Source: Nonomuraea fuscirosea (GTDB lineage: Bacteria > Actinomycetota > Actinomycetes > Streptosporangiales > Streptosporangiaceae). Taken from it: a stretch of 64,000 nt of DNA. Shown here in pieces: positions 24,856 to 32,812 of the stretch. The DNA is taken from positions 124,001 to 188,000 of the forward strand of contig NZ_PVNG01000022.1 in NCBI RefSeq assembly GCF_003001935.1, written 5' to 3'. The first letter of the stretch is position 1; each line of letters begins with the position of its first letter. Under the pieces are notes generated by a model. The model was not told where the DNA came from. It saw only the letters and a program-made list of their open reading frames with translations, and ran no database searches. Position numbers and translations under genes: made by a program.

Positions 24856-25494
24856 CTACTCCCGATGGAGGATGTGAACAGGCGCACCGATACCTTCTGG
24901 GAGCACCGAATCCGGCTCGGGTTCGCCCCACGACGTGACCAGCGGCAACACCCCGGCCCATACCGGCAGGTCGTAGTCCTCCTCCTCGTCCACCGGACCG
25001 CCCCTGCGCACTTTGACCGAGGCCTCGTCCAGCGGCAGCGCCAGCACCGCCGTGGCGGCCAGCTCCTTGCGGTTCGGCTTGCGCACGTAGTCCCACTGGC
25101 CCGGCGCGAGCCGCTCGGCCAGCGCCCGCAGCCCCTCCATCCGCTCGTCCTCGTCCGTCACCAGCCTGGCCCGGCCGTAGACGATCGCCGAGCGGTAGTT
25201 GACCGAGTGGTGGAAGATCGAGCGGGCCAGCACGATGCCGTCAAGGTGGGTGACGGTGACGCAGACGTCGGTGCCCTCGCCCGCGCGCAGCGACGAGGCG
25301 CCGGTGGAGCCGTGCAGGTAGAGGGTCTCGCCGATGCGGCCGTAGCCGGTCGGCACGACCATGGGATGGCCGTTCACGATCACGCCCAGGTGACAGATGA
25401 GGCCGCTGTCGAGCACCTCGTACAGGTCGTCGCGGTCGGTGCTGCCGCGCTCCTTCGAGCGCCCCAGCGTCGTACGGGGAGTGGTGGAGAGCAT
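24856..25494 (-). CDS. Pyridoxamine 5'-phosphate oxidase-like flavin/F420-binding protein
   Basis: A 212-residue protein of the split-barrel family (PNPOx-like). The core is LDSGLICHLGVIVNGHPMVVP, then GETLYLHGSTGASSLRAGEG and VTVTHLDGIVLARSIFHHSVNYRSAIVYGRA, which together are typical of the actinobacterial pyridoxamine-phosphate-oxidase-related group. The cofactor could be FMN, heme or F420; sequence does not decide. It is divergent from a MocR-type regulator across 71 bp that hold a 25-bp dyad. MocR/PdxR proteins often control vitamin B6-related genes, which supports a link to pyridoxal metabolism. The start has TACGGT 6 nt upstream and no ribosome binding site. Confidence 0.82.
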   Translation of the reverse strand: MLSTTPRTTLGRSKERGSTDRDDLYEVLDSGLICHLGVIVNGHPMVVPTGYGRIGETLYLHGSTGASSLRAGEGTDVCVTVTHLDGIVLARSIFHHSVNYRSAIVYGRARLVTDEDERMEGLRALAERLAPGQWDYVRKPNRKELAATAVLALPLDEASVKVRRGGPVDEEEDYDLPVWAGVLPLVTSWGEPEPDSVLPEGIGAPVHILHRE

Positions 25495-25506
25495 GATTCG
25501 ACCGTA
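25495..25506 (-). promoter_or_regulatory. Leaderless -10 element for the PNPOx-like gene
   Basis: TACGGT on the minus strand (25506-25501), then 6 nt, then the ATG at 25494. No ribosome binding site is visible between them. Confidence 0.5.
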
Positions 25507-25513
25507 ACCACGA

Positions 25514-25538
25514 AGTGGACCTACGCTGTAGGGCCACT
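25514..25538. promoter_or_regulatory. 25-bp dyad in the PNPOx/MocR divergent promoter
   Basis: Arms AGTGG-n-CCTAC (25514-25524) and GTAGG-n-CCACT (25528-25538) are symmetric around a 3-base centre, with one mismatched position in each arm. The dyad sits between the two start codons and close to the probable -10 regions of both genes. The MocR-type protein encoded alongside is the likely ligand; binding is inference. Confidence 0.6.
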
Positions 25539-25565
25539 ATCCAGCCCTTCGCAGAGACCACTTCC

Positions 25566-26954
25566 ATGCGCAACCACGTTGACCTGCCCGTATCGCTGTC
25601 GCGCGACGCGGACGAACCGCTCACCGCCCAGCTGGCCGGCTGGCTGCGCCGCGCCATGCTGGACGGCACGCTGGCCGCGGGCGAGCGGCTGCCGTCCACC
25701 CGTGGCCTGGCCACCCAGCTCGCGGTCAGCAGGACCGTGGTGACGGAGGCGTACCAGCAGCTCTACGCCGAGGGCTGGCTGGACGGGCGGCACGGCTCGG
25801 GCACGTTCGTGGCCGACATCGAGCATGCGGCGCGGCCGCCCGTCCCGCCGGAGCGCGCCGTGCCCGCGCCCGTCCCGCCGCCGGCGCCGGCCGACGTGAT
25901 CGATCTCACGGCCGGCCGGCCCTGGGTGCGCGACTACGACCGGGCGGCCTGGAAGCGGGCCTGGCGCCGGGCCGCCGACCTGCCGCCCGGCGCGGACCCC
26001 GACCCGTACGGCCTGCCCCGCCTGCGCGAACTGCTCGCCGACCACCTCAGACGCGCCAGAGGCATGGCCGTCGGCCCCGAGAACATCCTGGTCACCCGGG
26101 GCACCGGCAACGGTCTCGACCTGTGCGCGCTGGCCCTGCTCCATCCCGGTGCGAAGGCCGGCGTGGAGGACCCCGGCTACCACGTGGCGCGCACGGTGTT
26201 CGCGATCAGGGGCGCCGAGGTGGTGCCCTGCCCGGTCGACGCCGACGGCGTGATCGTGGACACGCTGCCCTCGGACCTGCGGGTGCTCTACACCACGCCC
26301 GCCCACCAGTACCCGCTGGGCGGCCGCCTGCCGATCCCGCGCAGGGAGCGCCTGCTGGCCTGGGCCAGGAGCACGGGCGCGACCATCGTGGAGGACGACT
26401 ACGACGCCGAGTTCCGCTACGACGTCGCCCCGCTGCCCGCCCTCTACGGCCTCGACCCCGAGCGGGTGGTGCTGCTCGGCTCGCTGTCCAAGATCCTCTC
26501 GCCCGACGTGGGCGTGGGCTGGCTGGTCGGGGAGGCCGGGCTGGTCGGCCGGCTCGCGGAGCTGCGCCGCGCGACGGGTGACCGCACCAGCGGGCCCGTC
26601 CAGCAGGCGGTGGCGACCCTGCTGGAGCGCGGCGACATCGACCGGCACCTGCGCAGGATGCGGCTGGAGTACGCGCGCCGCCGCGCCGCCGTCGTCGAGC
26701 TCCTCGGCCCGGTCTGCCGGCTGCGCGGCGACACGGCCGGGCTGCACGTCCTGGCCGAGCTGCCCGCCTCCGTGGTGCCCGCCGTCGTCGCGCGGGCCGC
26801 GGAGCTCGGCGTGCTGCTCGACTCCGCCGAGCGCCACCACCACGCCGGCACGCGCCTGCACGGCCTGGTCATCGGGTACGGCTCCGCCTCGCTCCCCGAC
26901 GTCAGGCGGGGCTGCAGGATCCTGGCCGCCCTCATCCGTGCGGGCCGGCCGTAG
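25566..26954 (+). CDS. MocR/GntR-type regulator with aminotransferase domain
   Basis: A 462-residue chimera. Residues 1-85 are a GntR winged helix (LAAGERLPSTRGLATQLAVSR then VVTEAYQQLYAEGWL). A Pro-rich linker follows, then a class I aminotransferase fold with YTTPAHQYPLGGRLP, VEDDYDAEFRYD and the PLP lysine in LLGSLSKILSPDVGVGWL. MocR proteins use bound PLP as a signal, PdxR controlling vitamin B6 synthesis being the known case. ATG 25566 is chosen from the family start; no strong ribosome binding site precedes it. Its 3' end overlaps the convergent aminotransferase gene by 23 bp. Confidence 0.9.
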   Translation: MRNHVDLPVSLSRDADEPLTAQLAGWLRRAMLDGTLAAGERLPSTRGLATQLAVSRTVVTEAYQQLYAEGWLDGRHGSGTFVADIEHAARPPVPPERAVPAPVPPPAPADVIDLTAGRPWVRDYDRAAWKRAWRRAADLPPGADPDPYGLPRLRELLADHLRRARGMAVGPENILVTRGTGNGLDLCALALLHPGAKAGVEDPGYHVARTVFAIRGAEVVPCPVDADGVIVDTLPSDLRVLYTTPAHQYPLGGRLPIPRRERLLAWARSTGATIVEDDYDAEFRYDVAPLPALYGLDPERVVLLGSLSKILSPDVGVGWLVGEAGLVGRLAELRRATGDRTSGPVQQAVATLLERGDIDRHLRRMRLEYARRRAAVVELLGPVCRLRGDTAGLHVLAELPASVVPAVVARAAELGVLLDSAERHHHAGTRLHGLVIGYGSASLPDVRRGCRILAALIRAGRP

Positions 26955-28056
26955 GCGGCTCCAGCCGGCGCAGGACGGGCAGCGAGCGGGCGGTGTACAT
27001 CGGGTCCACGGGCAGCACGTGCCTGGCCCACCAGCGCGCGGGAGCGGGATCGGGGGAGGGGTCGGTGAAGGCGGGGGCGTAGTCGTCGTACGGCGGGTCG
27101 TACAGGTAGCCCGTCGAGACCCCGTGCCGCTCCAGCTCGGCGATGGCCGCGTCCCTGTCGCGTACGAGGAGCGGCACCCGGAACAGCGGCCGGCTCAGGT
27201 CGTCGAGCACGGCCGGGGCGACGGTGGGCAGCTCGGCCAGGCGCTGCACGCCCGCCAGCCGGCGCGCCCGGTCGCGGGGCACCTTGGCCGCCCGCCGCCC
27301 CTGGTACCAGCGGGCCACCCGGCCCCGGCGGGCCCGGTAGCGGTGCAGGTCGGCGTGGACCCAGGGGTCGAAGGGCGGCAGCGAGGGGATCTGCTTGAGC
27401 GCCAGTTCGAGCTCGGGCGCGGCCAGGGCGATGCGGAAGCCCTCACGCGGCTCCTGCAGGCCGAGGCGGCGCATGAGCTTGAGCGCGGGACGCACCAGGT
27501 CGAGCTTGAGCGCCCCCTGGCGGGCCATGGAGGTGGCCACGCTGAGCAGGTCGGCGCGCAGGGAGCCGCGGGTCAGCAGCTCGTCACGGGCGCGGGTCAG
27601 CGCGTCGAGATCGGCCTTGCTCTCGACGGCCAGCACGCCGCCCGAGCCGGCGCCGGGGTGCTTGGACAGGCTGAACACCCCGGCCTGGCCGAAGGTGCCG
27701 AGGGGCCGTCCGCCGAGGTCGGTCTCCATCGCGTGCGCGACGTCCTCGATCAGGATCTTCCCGGCGAAGGCGGGGGCGTCGTCGGGCAGGCCGTACAGGT
27801 TGGTCGTCAGCACGGCGTCGACCGCGCCGAGATCCACCCGGGCGACGTCGATGTTGCCGTCGCGGGGCGACAGCGGCGCGATCACCGGGCGCAGCCCGGC
27901 CGCGAGCACCAGGAAGAGGATCTCGTCCGCGGAGATGGGGGACATCAGCAGCCGCTGACCGGGCCGGCACCAGTGGCGTAGTGCCAGGTAGAGGCCGAGC
28001 CGGTTGGACGGAAGCGACAGACAGTGACGGCCTGTGCGCTCTGCGATGCGTTTCAC
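26932..28056 (-). CDS. DegT/DnrJ/EryC1/StrS-type aminotransferase
   Basis: A 374-residue PLP enzyme of the sugar aminotransferase group. The family signatures are RLLMSPISADEILFLVLAAG near the start, KILIEDVAHAMETDLGGRPL with the cofactor Asp, and GVFSLSKHPGAGSGGVLAV holding the PLP lysine. Members usually add an amino group to nucleotide-linked keto sugars. Start GTG 28056 overlaps the stop of the upstream acyltransferase gene as GTGA, so the pair is translationally coupled. The coupling suggests that an amino group placed on a sugar is then acylated, or that both act on one surface glycan; this is inference. Confidence 0.85.
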   Translation of the reverse strand: MKRIAERTGRHCLSLPSNRLGLYLALRHWCRPGQRLLMSPISADEILFLVLAAGLRPVIAPLSPRDGNIDVARVDLGAVDAVLTTNLYGLPDDAPAFAGKILIEDVAHAMETDLGGRPLGTFGQAGVFSLSKHPGAGSGGVLAVESKADLDALTRARDELLTRGSLRADLLSVATSMARQGALKLDLVRPALKLMRRLGLQEPREGFRIALAAPELELALKQIPSLPPFDPWVHADLHRYRARRGRVARWYQGRRAAKVPRDRARRLAGVQRLAELPTVAPAVLDDLSRPLFRVPLLVRDRDAAIAELERHGVSTGYLYDPPYDDYAPAFTDPSPDPAPARWWARHVLPVDPMYTARSLPVLRRLEPPTAGPHG

Positions 28057-29135
28057 CCTTGTAGGACAGTACGCAGTCTTCCGTACGTTTTCAATGCCTT
28101 GTCCGCAGTTTTGAGCAGCAGCGGATTGGCCATGACCGTAGCGCGGGTCTTGCGCGCCGGCACCCGCATCAGCCAGTGCAGCCCGGCCGCCGCGCCGACC
28201 CTGGCCACACGCCCTTCGGCCACCTCCAGCTCGCCGTTCTTGAGCTTGTCCTTGTACTCCTTCTGGCCCCGGCCCATGTCGATGACCTCGATGCCGGACT
28301 CGGCGGCCCGCTCGGCCATGGCCAGGTGGTGGATGAGGCCGGGGGAGTATTTGGAGTATCGGGGGTCGTAGGCGGGGAACCAGCCCGCCAGCGTGGTGCG
28401 CGTGCGGACGCCGAAGTGGCCGGCCACCGGCCGCTCGTCCACGTAGATCATGTCCAGCACCCCGGCGAAGCTCTCGGTCTGCGTGGCCAGCAGCCGCTCG
28501 ACCAGCTCCACGATCCACTGGTGGGCGAACCTGTCGGTGCGGCCGGTGCGCCGATACTGGTCGGTCTTCCAGCCCAGCAGGGTGCGCAGGGGCGCCAGGT
28601 CGGTGGTCGCGTAGTCGTGGCGGATCGGCCCGGCCTCGCGCTGGAGCTTGCGCGACTTGGCCAGGGTGGACTTGTAGGTCTTGCCGGAGTGCGCACGCAG
28701 GAACTCCGTGTAACGTTCCCAGCCGTCGCGCAGGTCGATGATCGGCGAGGGATGCCGTTCGTGGTGCTCGCCCATCAGCGGCTGACCGGCCACCAGGTGG
28801 TCGAACTCGTAGACCGACAGCCCGCAGCCCTTGATCAGCCGGACCGGGTCGATGTGCACGTCCTTCGCGTGCACCAGCCCCTGCGCGTCGGTGAGCCCGG
28901 AGGCGACCGGCTTGCCGATGCCGAGGGGATGTCGCTCGAACGGGAAGAATCCCACGATCTCCTGGCCGTCGTGAATGACGGCGACTCTCACGTCATCGCG
29001 AAGTTCGCCCACCGTGAGCGTGAACTCGGGGGAGAGGAAGGGATTGTCGAAGGCGGCGTGCGCTTCCTGAAGGGCGCGCCATCGGGTCACTTCCGTCGGG
29101 CCCAGTTCGCGAGGCAGGGCAAGGGTGATGCGCAT
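28053..29135 (-). CDS. CelD/BcsL-like GNAT acyltransferase
   Basis: A 360-residue protein of the GNAT-fold acyltransferase group annotated as CelD/BcsL or FemAB-like. Typical elements are NPFLSPEFTLTVGELRDDVRVAVI at the start, EIVGFFPFERHPLGIGKPV, DHLVAGQPL, WKTDQYRRTGRTDRFA, then GHFGVRTRTTLAGWFPAYDPRYSKYSPGLI and IEVIDMGRGQKEYKDKLKNG. It has no signal peptide, so it acts inside the cell. It is clearly paralogous to the protein at 42504-43607. Such enzymes often sit in polysaccharide loci and probably acylate sugars or amino sugars. Confidence 0.85.
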   Translation of the reverse strand: MRITLALPRELGPTEVTRWRALQEAHAAFDNPFLSPEFTLTVGELRDDVRVAVIHDGQEIVGFFPFERHPLGIGKPVASGLTDAQGLVHAKDVHIDPVRLIKGCGLSVYEFDHLVAGQPLMGEHHERHPSPIIDLRDGWERYTEFLRAHSGKTYKSTLAKSRKLQREAGPIRHDYATTDLAPLRTLLGWKTDQYRRTGRTDRFAHQWIVELVERLLATQTESFAGVLDMIYVDERPVAGHFGVRTRTTLAGWFPAYDPRYSKYSPGLIHHLAMAERAAESGIEVIDMGRGQKEYKDKLKNGELEVAEGRVARVGAAAGLHWLMRVPARKTRATVMANPLLLKTADKALKTYGRLRTVLQG

Positions 29136-29280
29136 GGGCTCCTACTGTCGGCATGCACTCTCTGTCCGGCATGGGCCAGGGGTGTTCTCCTGCCAGATTA
29201 AAGGATCTCGCGCCATGGCATAGCCGCAGGTCCGGAACGTTACACAACTCCCAGGTGGTGTTCAGGACCGAGTGACGTTC

Positions 29281-29292
29281 TAATGTGTGTTC
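29281..29292 (+). promoter_or_regulatory. Leaderless -10 element for the APH-like gene
   Basis: TAATGT (29281-29286), 6 nt, then ATG at 29293. No ribosome binding site lies upstream. No good -35 box is seen. Confidence 0.55.
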
Positions 29293-30318
29293 ATGACCGT
29301 ACCTGGCATCGACCACCCCCGATTGGTCGAGTGGATGGGCCGTAATGTGCCCGACGCCGGCGAACCGCAGTCCGTCGCGCTGATCTCGGGCGGCAGGTCC
29401 AACCTGACCTACGTGGTCGAGGCCCGGGAGCGCCGTCTCGTGCTGCGCCGGCCGCCCCTCGGTCACGTGCTGCCCACCGCCCACGACATGCGACGCGAGT
29501 GGCGGGTCATCTCGGCGCTCGCGCCGACGCCGGTGCCCGTTCCCGAGCCGGTCGCGTTCTGCGCCGACGAGGACGTGATCGGGGCCCCGTTCTATCTCAT
29601 GGGGTACGTGGAGGGCGTCGCCGTACGCGAGAGCGAGCAGCTCGGCGACCCCACGCCCGAGCAGACCCGCCGGCTGTCCGAGCGGCTGGCCGAGGTGCTG
29701 GCCGCCATCCACGCCGTCGACTACCGCGAGGTGGGCCTCGGTGATTTCGGACGGCCGGAAGGCTACCTGGCGCGCCAGCTCGACCGCTGGTGCCAGCAGT
29801 GGGAGCGGTCGAAGACGGCCGATCCGCCCGAGTACCACCGGCTGGTGGAGCGCCTGCGCGCGCGGCTGCCCGCCGAGGCCGCCGGCACGCTGGTGCACGG
29901 TGACTACCGGCTGGACAACACGCTGCTGCGGCTCGGCGACCTGGAGATCACGGCCGTGGTCGACTGGGAGATGTCCACGCTCGGCGACCCGCTGGCCGAC
30001 CTGGGGCTCACCCTGACCTACTGGCACGACCGCGGCGACGACGAACGGGCCCGCATCCCGGTGGCCGGAGACGTGACCGTGGCGCCGGGCTTCCTGAGCG
30101 CCGCCGAGTTCGCCGGCCACTACACGAAGGTCTCCGGGCGCGAGATCTCCGACCTCGGCTTCTACGTGGCCTTCGGCAACTTCAAGCTGGCCGTCATCGT
30201 GGAGGGTATCCACGCCCGCTTCAAGCAGGGTAAGACCGTGGGAGAGGGATTCGACCGCATCGGATCCGCCGTGCCCACCCTGATCTCCCGCGCGCACCGC
30301 ATGCTCGACCAGCACTGA
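29293..30318 (+). CDS. Phosphotransferase of the APH/ACAD10-like family
   Basis: A 341-residue kinase-fold enzyme. The N-lobe starts with ISGGRSNLTYVVEA and LVLRRPPLG. The catalytic loop is TLVHGDYRLDNTLL, and ITAVVDWEMSTLGDPLADLG carries the metal-binding Asp. These are the features of the actinobacterial ACAD10-like phosphotransferases, which probably phosphorylate a hydroxyacyl compound and are often found with acyl-CoA or SDR enzymes, rather than aminoglycoside resistance enzymes. An SDR gene follows 40 nt later in the same direction, consistent with a two-gene operon. Confidence 0.88.
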   Translation: MTVPGIDHPRLVEWMGRNVPDAGEPQSVALISGGRSNLTYVVEARERRLVLRRPPLGHVLPTAHDMRREWRVISALAPTPVPVPEPVAFCADEDVIGAPFYLMGYVEGVAVRESEQLGDPTPEQTRRLSERLAEVLAAIHAVDYREVGLGDFGRPEGYLARQLDRWCQQWERSKTADPPEYHRLVERLRARLPAEAAGTLVHGDYRLDNTLLRLGDLEITAVVDWEMSTLGDPLADLGLTLTYWHDRGDDERARIPVAGDVTVAPGFLSAAEFAGHYTKVSGREISDLGFYVAFGNFKLAVIVEGIHARFKQGKTVGEGFDRIGSAVPTLISRAHRMLDQH

Positions 30319-30358
30319 ACGCCTCGACCACGGGTTCCGACCCCCGCAAGGAGCGCCC

Positions 30359-31111
30359 ATGAGCACAGTTGCACTGATCACCGGAGCGGCGAGCGGCATC
30401 GGGGCCGCCGTGGCCCGGCGTCTGTCGGGCGGAGGCGTCAGGTGCGTCCTCGTCGACCGCGACGGCGAGGGCGTCGAGCGGCTGGCCAAAGAGGTGGACG
30501 GCGCCTGGCTGGCGGCCGACGTCAGCACCGAGGAGGCCTCGTTGGAGGCCGTCGCCCTGGCCGAGCGGCGCTACGGGCGGCTCGACCTGATGCATCTCAA
30601 CGCCGGCGTCAGCGGCGGGGTCGACCTGGCCGACTTCGACCTCGAACGCTACCGCCAGGTCGTCGGCGTCAACGTCGACGGCGTGGTCTTCGGCGTGCGG
30701 GCCGGCGTCCCGCTGCTCACCCGCTCCGGCGGCGGCGCGATCGTGGTCACCGCGTCGCTGGCCGGGCTCGTCGGCTTCTCCGGCGACCCGATCTACACCA
30801 TGACCAAGCACGCCGTCGTGGGCCTGGTCAGGGCGCTGGCCGAGCCGCTGGCCGGCAAGAAGATCCGCATCGGCGCGGTGTGCCCCGGCTTCACCGACAC
30901 GCCGCTGGTGGCCGGATCGCGGGAGATGTTCGTCAACGCCGGCTTCCCCCTGCTCACCGCCGAGGACGTGGCCGCGGCCGTCGAGACCGCCTTCTACGCC
31001 GAGACTCCGGGGACGCTCCTCGTCGTTCAGCCGGGCCGCCAGCCGGTGCCGTACCGCTACGCCGGCGTGCCGGGGCCGGCGGGCGGGCAGCGACCGCCAC
31101 GCACGGATTGA
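30359..31111 (+). CDS. Short-chain dehydrogenase/reductase
   Basis: A 250-residue NAD(P)-dependent oxidoreductase. The cofactor motif TGAASGIGAAVA is at residues 8-19, NAGV is in MHLNAGVSGG, and the catalytic Ser, Tyr and Lys appear in VVTASLAGLVGFSGDPIYTMTKHAVVG (TASL, then YxMTK). The acidic residue in VLVDRDGEG after the second strand suggests NAD preference. The substrate is unknown. It is downstream of the ACAD10-like phosphotransferase and ends inside the first unit of a 35-bp tandem repeat, so its last residues may have been shaped by the repeat. Confidence 0.9.
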   Translation: MSTVALITGAASGIGAAVARRLSGGGVRCVLVDRDGEGVERLAKEVDGAWLAADVSTEEASLEAVALAERRYGRLDLMHLNAGVSGGVDLADFDLERYRQVVGVNVDGVVFGVRAGVPLLTRSGGGAIVVTASLAGLVGFSGDPIYTMTKHAVVGLVRALAEPLAGKKIRIGAVCPGFTDTPLVAGSREMFVNAGFPLLTAEDVAAAVETAFYAETPGTLLVVQPGRQPVPYRYAGVPGPAGGQRPPRTD

Positions 31112-31187
31112 CGGCGAGCGGGCCGCGACCGCCGTGTGCGGATTGACGCCGAGCGGGCAGTGACGGCCGCGCGCGGATTGACGGCAA
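31083..31187. repeat. 35-bp tandem repeat, three units, spanning the SDR stop codon
   Basis: Units 31083-31117, 31118-31152 and 31153-31187 are each 35 bp. All begin with GCGGGC and include GCGGATTGACG or a near copy. The first unit contains the stop codon of the SDR gene. There are no spacers between units, so this is not a CRISPR array. Function unknown; it may come from replication slippage. Confidence 0.85.
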
Positions 31188-31218
31188 GTGGCTTGCAAGC
31201 GGGACGATTACCGTAATA

Positions 31219-31248
31219 GGGGCTGGGCTGCTGCCCGGCCCCTTCTAC
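31219..31248 (+). terminator. Intrinsic terminator-like hairpin after the SDR gene
   Basis: A 10-bp stem, 31219-31228 (GGGGCTGGGC) with 31233-31242, contains one G.U pair and a 4-base loop. It is followed by TTCTACCTTT. It would end transcription of the plus-strand APH/SDR operon before the GH39-like gene. Confidence 0.65.
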
Positions 31249-31309
31249 CTTTGCGAATCTTGTAGGTTCGTGATCCTCCCTAACGTCTCGCGAGGATGAG
31301 GAGCGTTCA

Positions 31310-32698
31310 GTGATACCGACCGACGGCCGGCACGCGCGCCGACGATCGCCGTGGCCGATCGCCCTTGGAGCCGGCATTCTCGCGGTCGTCCTGGTGGCGG
31401 GCATCATGGTCTACGCGGCCCTGCGCACCAAGGCCCGCGGCGAGTTCAGAGGCAGCGAGGTGGCCACCAACATGCCCACCGAGCCTGCTCCCCAGCTGGA
31501 GCAGCCGCCCGCGCTGACCAACTGGCCGCGCTGGGGCATCACCCACACGCAGTACAGCGCCGACAACGAGCCGCAGCAGGTCGCGGAGGAGGCCAGAGGC
31601 GTGCTGGGCCGGGTCCCGATGCTGCAGAACCAGCACATCATGGGCTGGGGCGTCGGCAACCCCGAGCCGAGCCCCGGGCAGTTCAACTTCCGTGACCTCG
31701 ACCGGCGGCTGACGTTCATGTCGTCCTCCAGGGGCGTGCCGATCATCACGCTCTGCTGCGCGCCCGACTGGATGAAGGGCGGGCAGGCCGGGCGTACGGA
31801 CTGGAACAAGAACCACACGGTCGCCCCCAAACGGGAGCACTTCGACGACTTCGCCAAGCTCGCCACGCGGGTGGCCAAGCAGTATCCGACGGTCAAGCAC
31901 TACCTGGTGTGGAACGAGTTCAAGGGCTTCTGGGACACGACCACCAACCGGTGGGACGCTCAGGGCTACACCGAGATGTACAACAAGGTCTACACGGCGC
32001 TGAAGAAGGTCGACAAGGACATCAAGGTCGGCGGCCCCTACATCCCGATCGAGAGCAACGCCCGCGGCGGGCAGTCGGAGCTGCGCGGGCCCTGGGGCAC
32101 GGTCGACCAGCGGGCGCTCGAAGCCATCAAGTACTGGATCGAGCACAAGAAGGGCGCCGACTTCATCGTCGTCGACGGGGCGTCGATGACGAACGACAAG
32201 GGCAACGTGCCCGACGACTTCGCCGCCCAGGCCAAGTTCGGCGCCATCACCACCTGGCTGCGCGAGAAGAGCGACGACCTGCCGGTGTGGTGGGCCGAAT
32301 GGTACGTCGAGCCGGAGAACTCCCAGTGGAGCGAGGAGAAGCGCACGGCCGTGCAGGCGAGCGCGCTGATGGAGTTCGCCAAGAGCGGGGTCACCACGGC
32401 CCTGTACTGGAACCCCCAGCTCAAGGGGCAGGGCGAGTGCGCCGGCTGCCTCTGGGGGCCCAAGGTGGGCGGTGAGCTGCCGATGGCCGGGCTGCTCAGC
32501 GGCTTCACCAAGTGGTTCCCCTCCGGGGTGCGGGTGCAGGAGGTGGAGTCGTCCAGCCCGAAGGTGAAGGCCATCGCGCAGGAGCGGCAGACCGTGATGG
32601 TGAACACCTCGGGTGAGGACGTCACGGCGACCGTGGACGGGCGTCAGGTCACGCTGGCGCCGTACGAGATCAAGTGGTCGGGACGCGGCGGCGCCTGA
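31310..32698 (+). CDS. Membrane-anchored GH39-like glycoside hydrolase
   Basis: A 462-residue protein with a basic N-terminus and one uncleaved membrane helix (about 15-38, ALGAGILAVVLVAGIMVYAAL), so the enzyme domain is outside. The catalytic barrel shows HYLVWNEFKGFWD, with the WNE acid/base glutamate, and later LPVWWAEWYVEPE, placed where the nucleophile glutamate is expected. These are features of clan GH-A, nearest family 39 (beta-xylosidase/iduronidase-like). A small beta domain ends the protein. The substrate is unknown; it lies between two blocks of a polysaccharide locus, so trimming of a self-made glycan is a reasonable guess. Start GTG 31310 has GAGGAG upstream. Confidence 0.78.
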   Translation: MIPTDGRHARRRSPWPIALGAGILAVVLVAGIMVYAALRTKARGEFRGSEVATNMPTEPAPQLEQPPALTNWPRWGITHTQYSADNEPQQVAEEARGVLGRVPMLQNQHIMGWGVGNPEPSPGQFNFRDLDRRLTFMSSSRGVPIITLCCAPDWMKGGQAGRTDWNKNHTVAPKREHFDDFAKLATRVAKQYPTVKHYLVWNEFKGFWDTTTNRWDAQGYTEMYNKVYTALKKVDKDIKVGGPYIPIESNARGGQSELRGPWGTVDQRALEAIKYWIEHKKGADFIVVDGASMTNDKGNVPDDFAAQAKFGAITTWLREKSDDLPVWWAEWYVEPENSQWSEEKRTAVQASALMEFAKSGVTTALYWNPQLKGQGECAGCLWGPKVGGELPMAGLLSGFTKWFPSGVRVQEVESSSPKVKAIAQERQTVMVNTSGEDVTATVDGRQVTLAPYEIKWSGRGGA

Positions 32699-32718
32699 CC
32701 CGGCGCGTCCCGGACGGA

Positions 32719-32740
32719 GGCGGGCCCGGCGAGGCCCGCC
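32719..32740. terminator. Hairpin between convergent genes
   Basis: GGCGGGCC (32719-32726) pairs with GGCCCGCC (32733-32740) around a 6-base loop, 21 nt after the stop of the GH39-like gene. No T run follows. It is a possible bidirectional terminator. Confidence 0.5.
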
Positions 32741-32741
32741 C

Positions 32742-32810
32742 GGCCCGCTCAGCCCGGCCCGCTCAGCCCGGCCCGCTCAGCCCGGCCCCTCAGACCGGCC
32801 CGCTCAGCCC
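32742..32810. repeat. 14-bp tandem repeat, five units
   Basis: GGCCCGCTCAGCCC is repeated at 32742, 32756 and 32770, followed by a 13-bp diverged unit and another exact unit at 32797-32810. The array fills the space between two convergent genes and stops 2 bp before the stop codon of the minus-strand GNAT gene. Confidence 0.85.
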
Positions 32811-32812
32811 GG

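Noticed and set aside
29293..30318. Aminoglycoside resistance phosphotransferase
   Set aside because: The catalytic loop and the adjacent SDR match the ACAD10-like branch of the fold, not antibiotic kinases.
31083..31187. Possible CRISPR array
   Set aside because: The repeats are directly adjacent with no spacers, only three units exist, and no cas genes are in the window.
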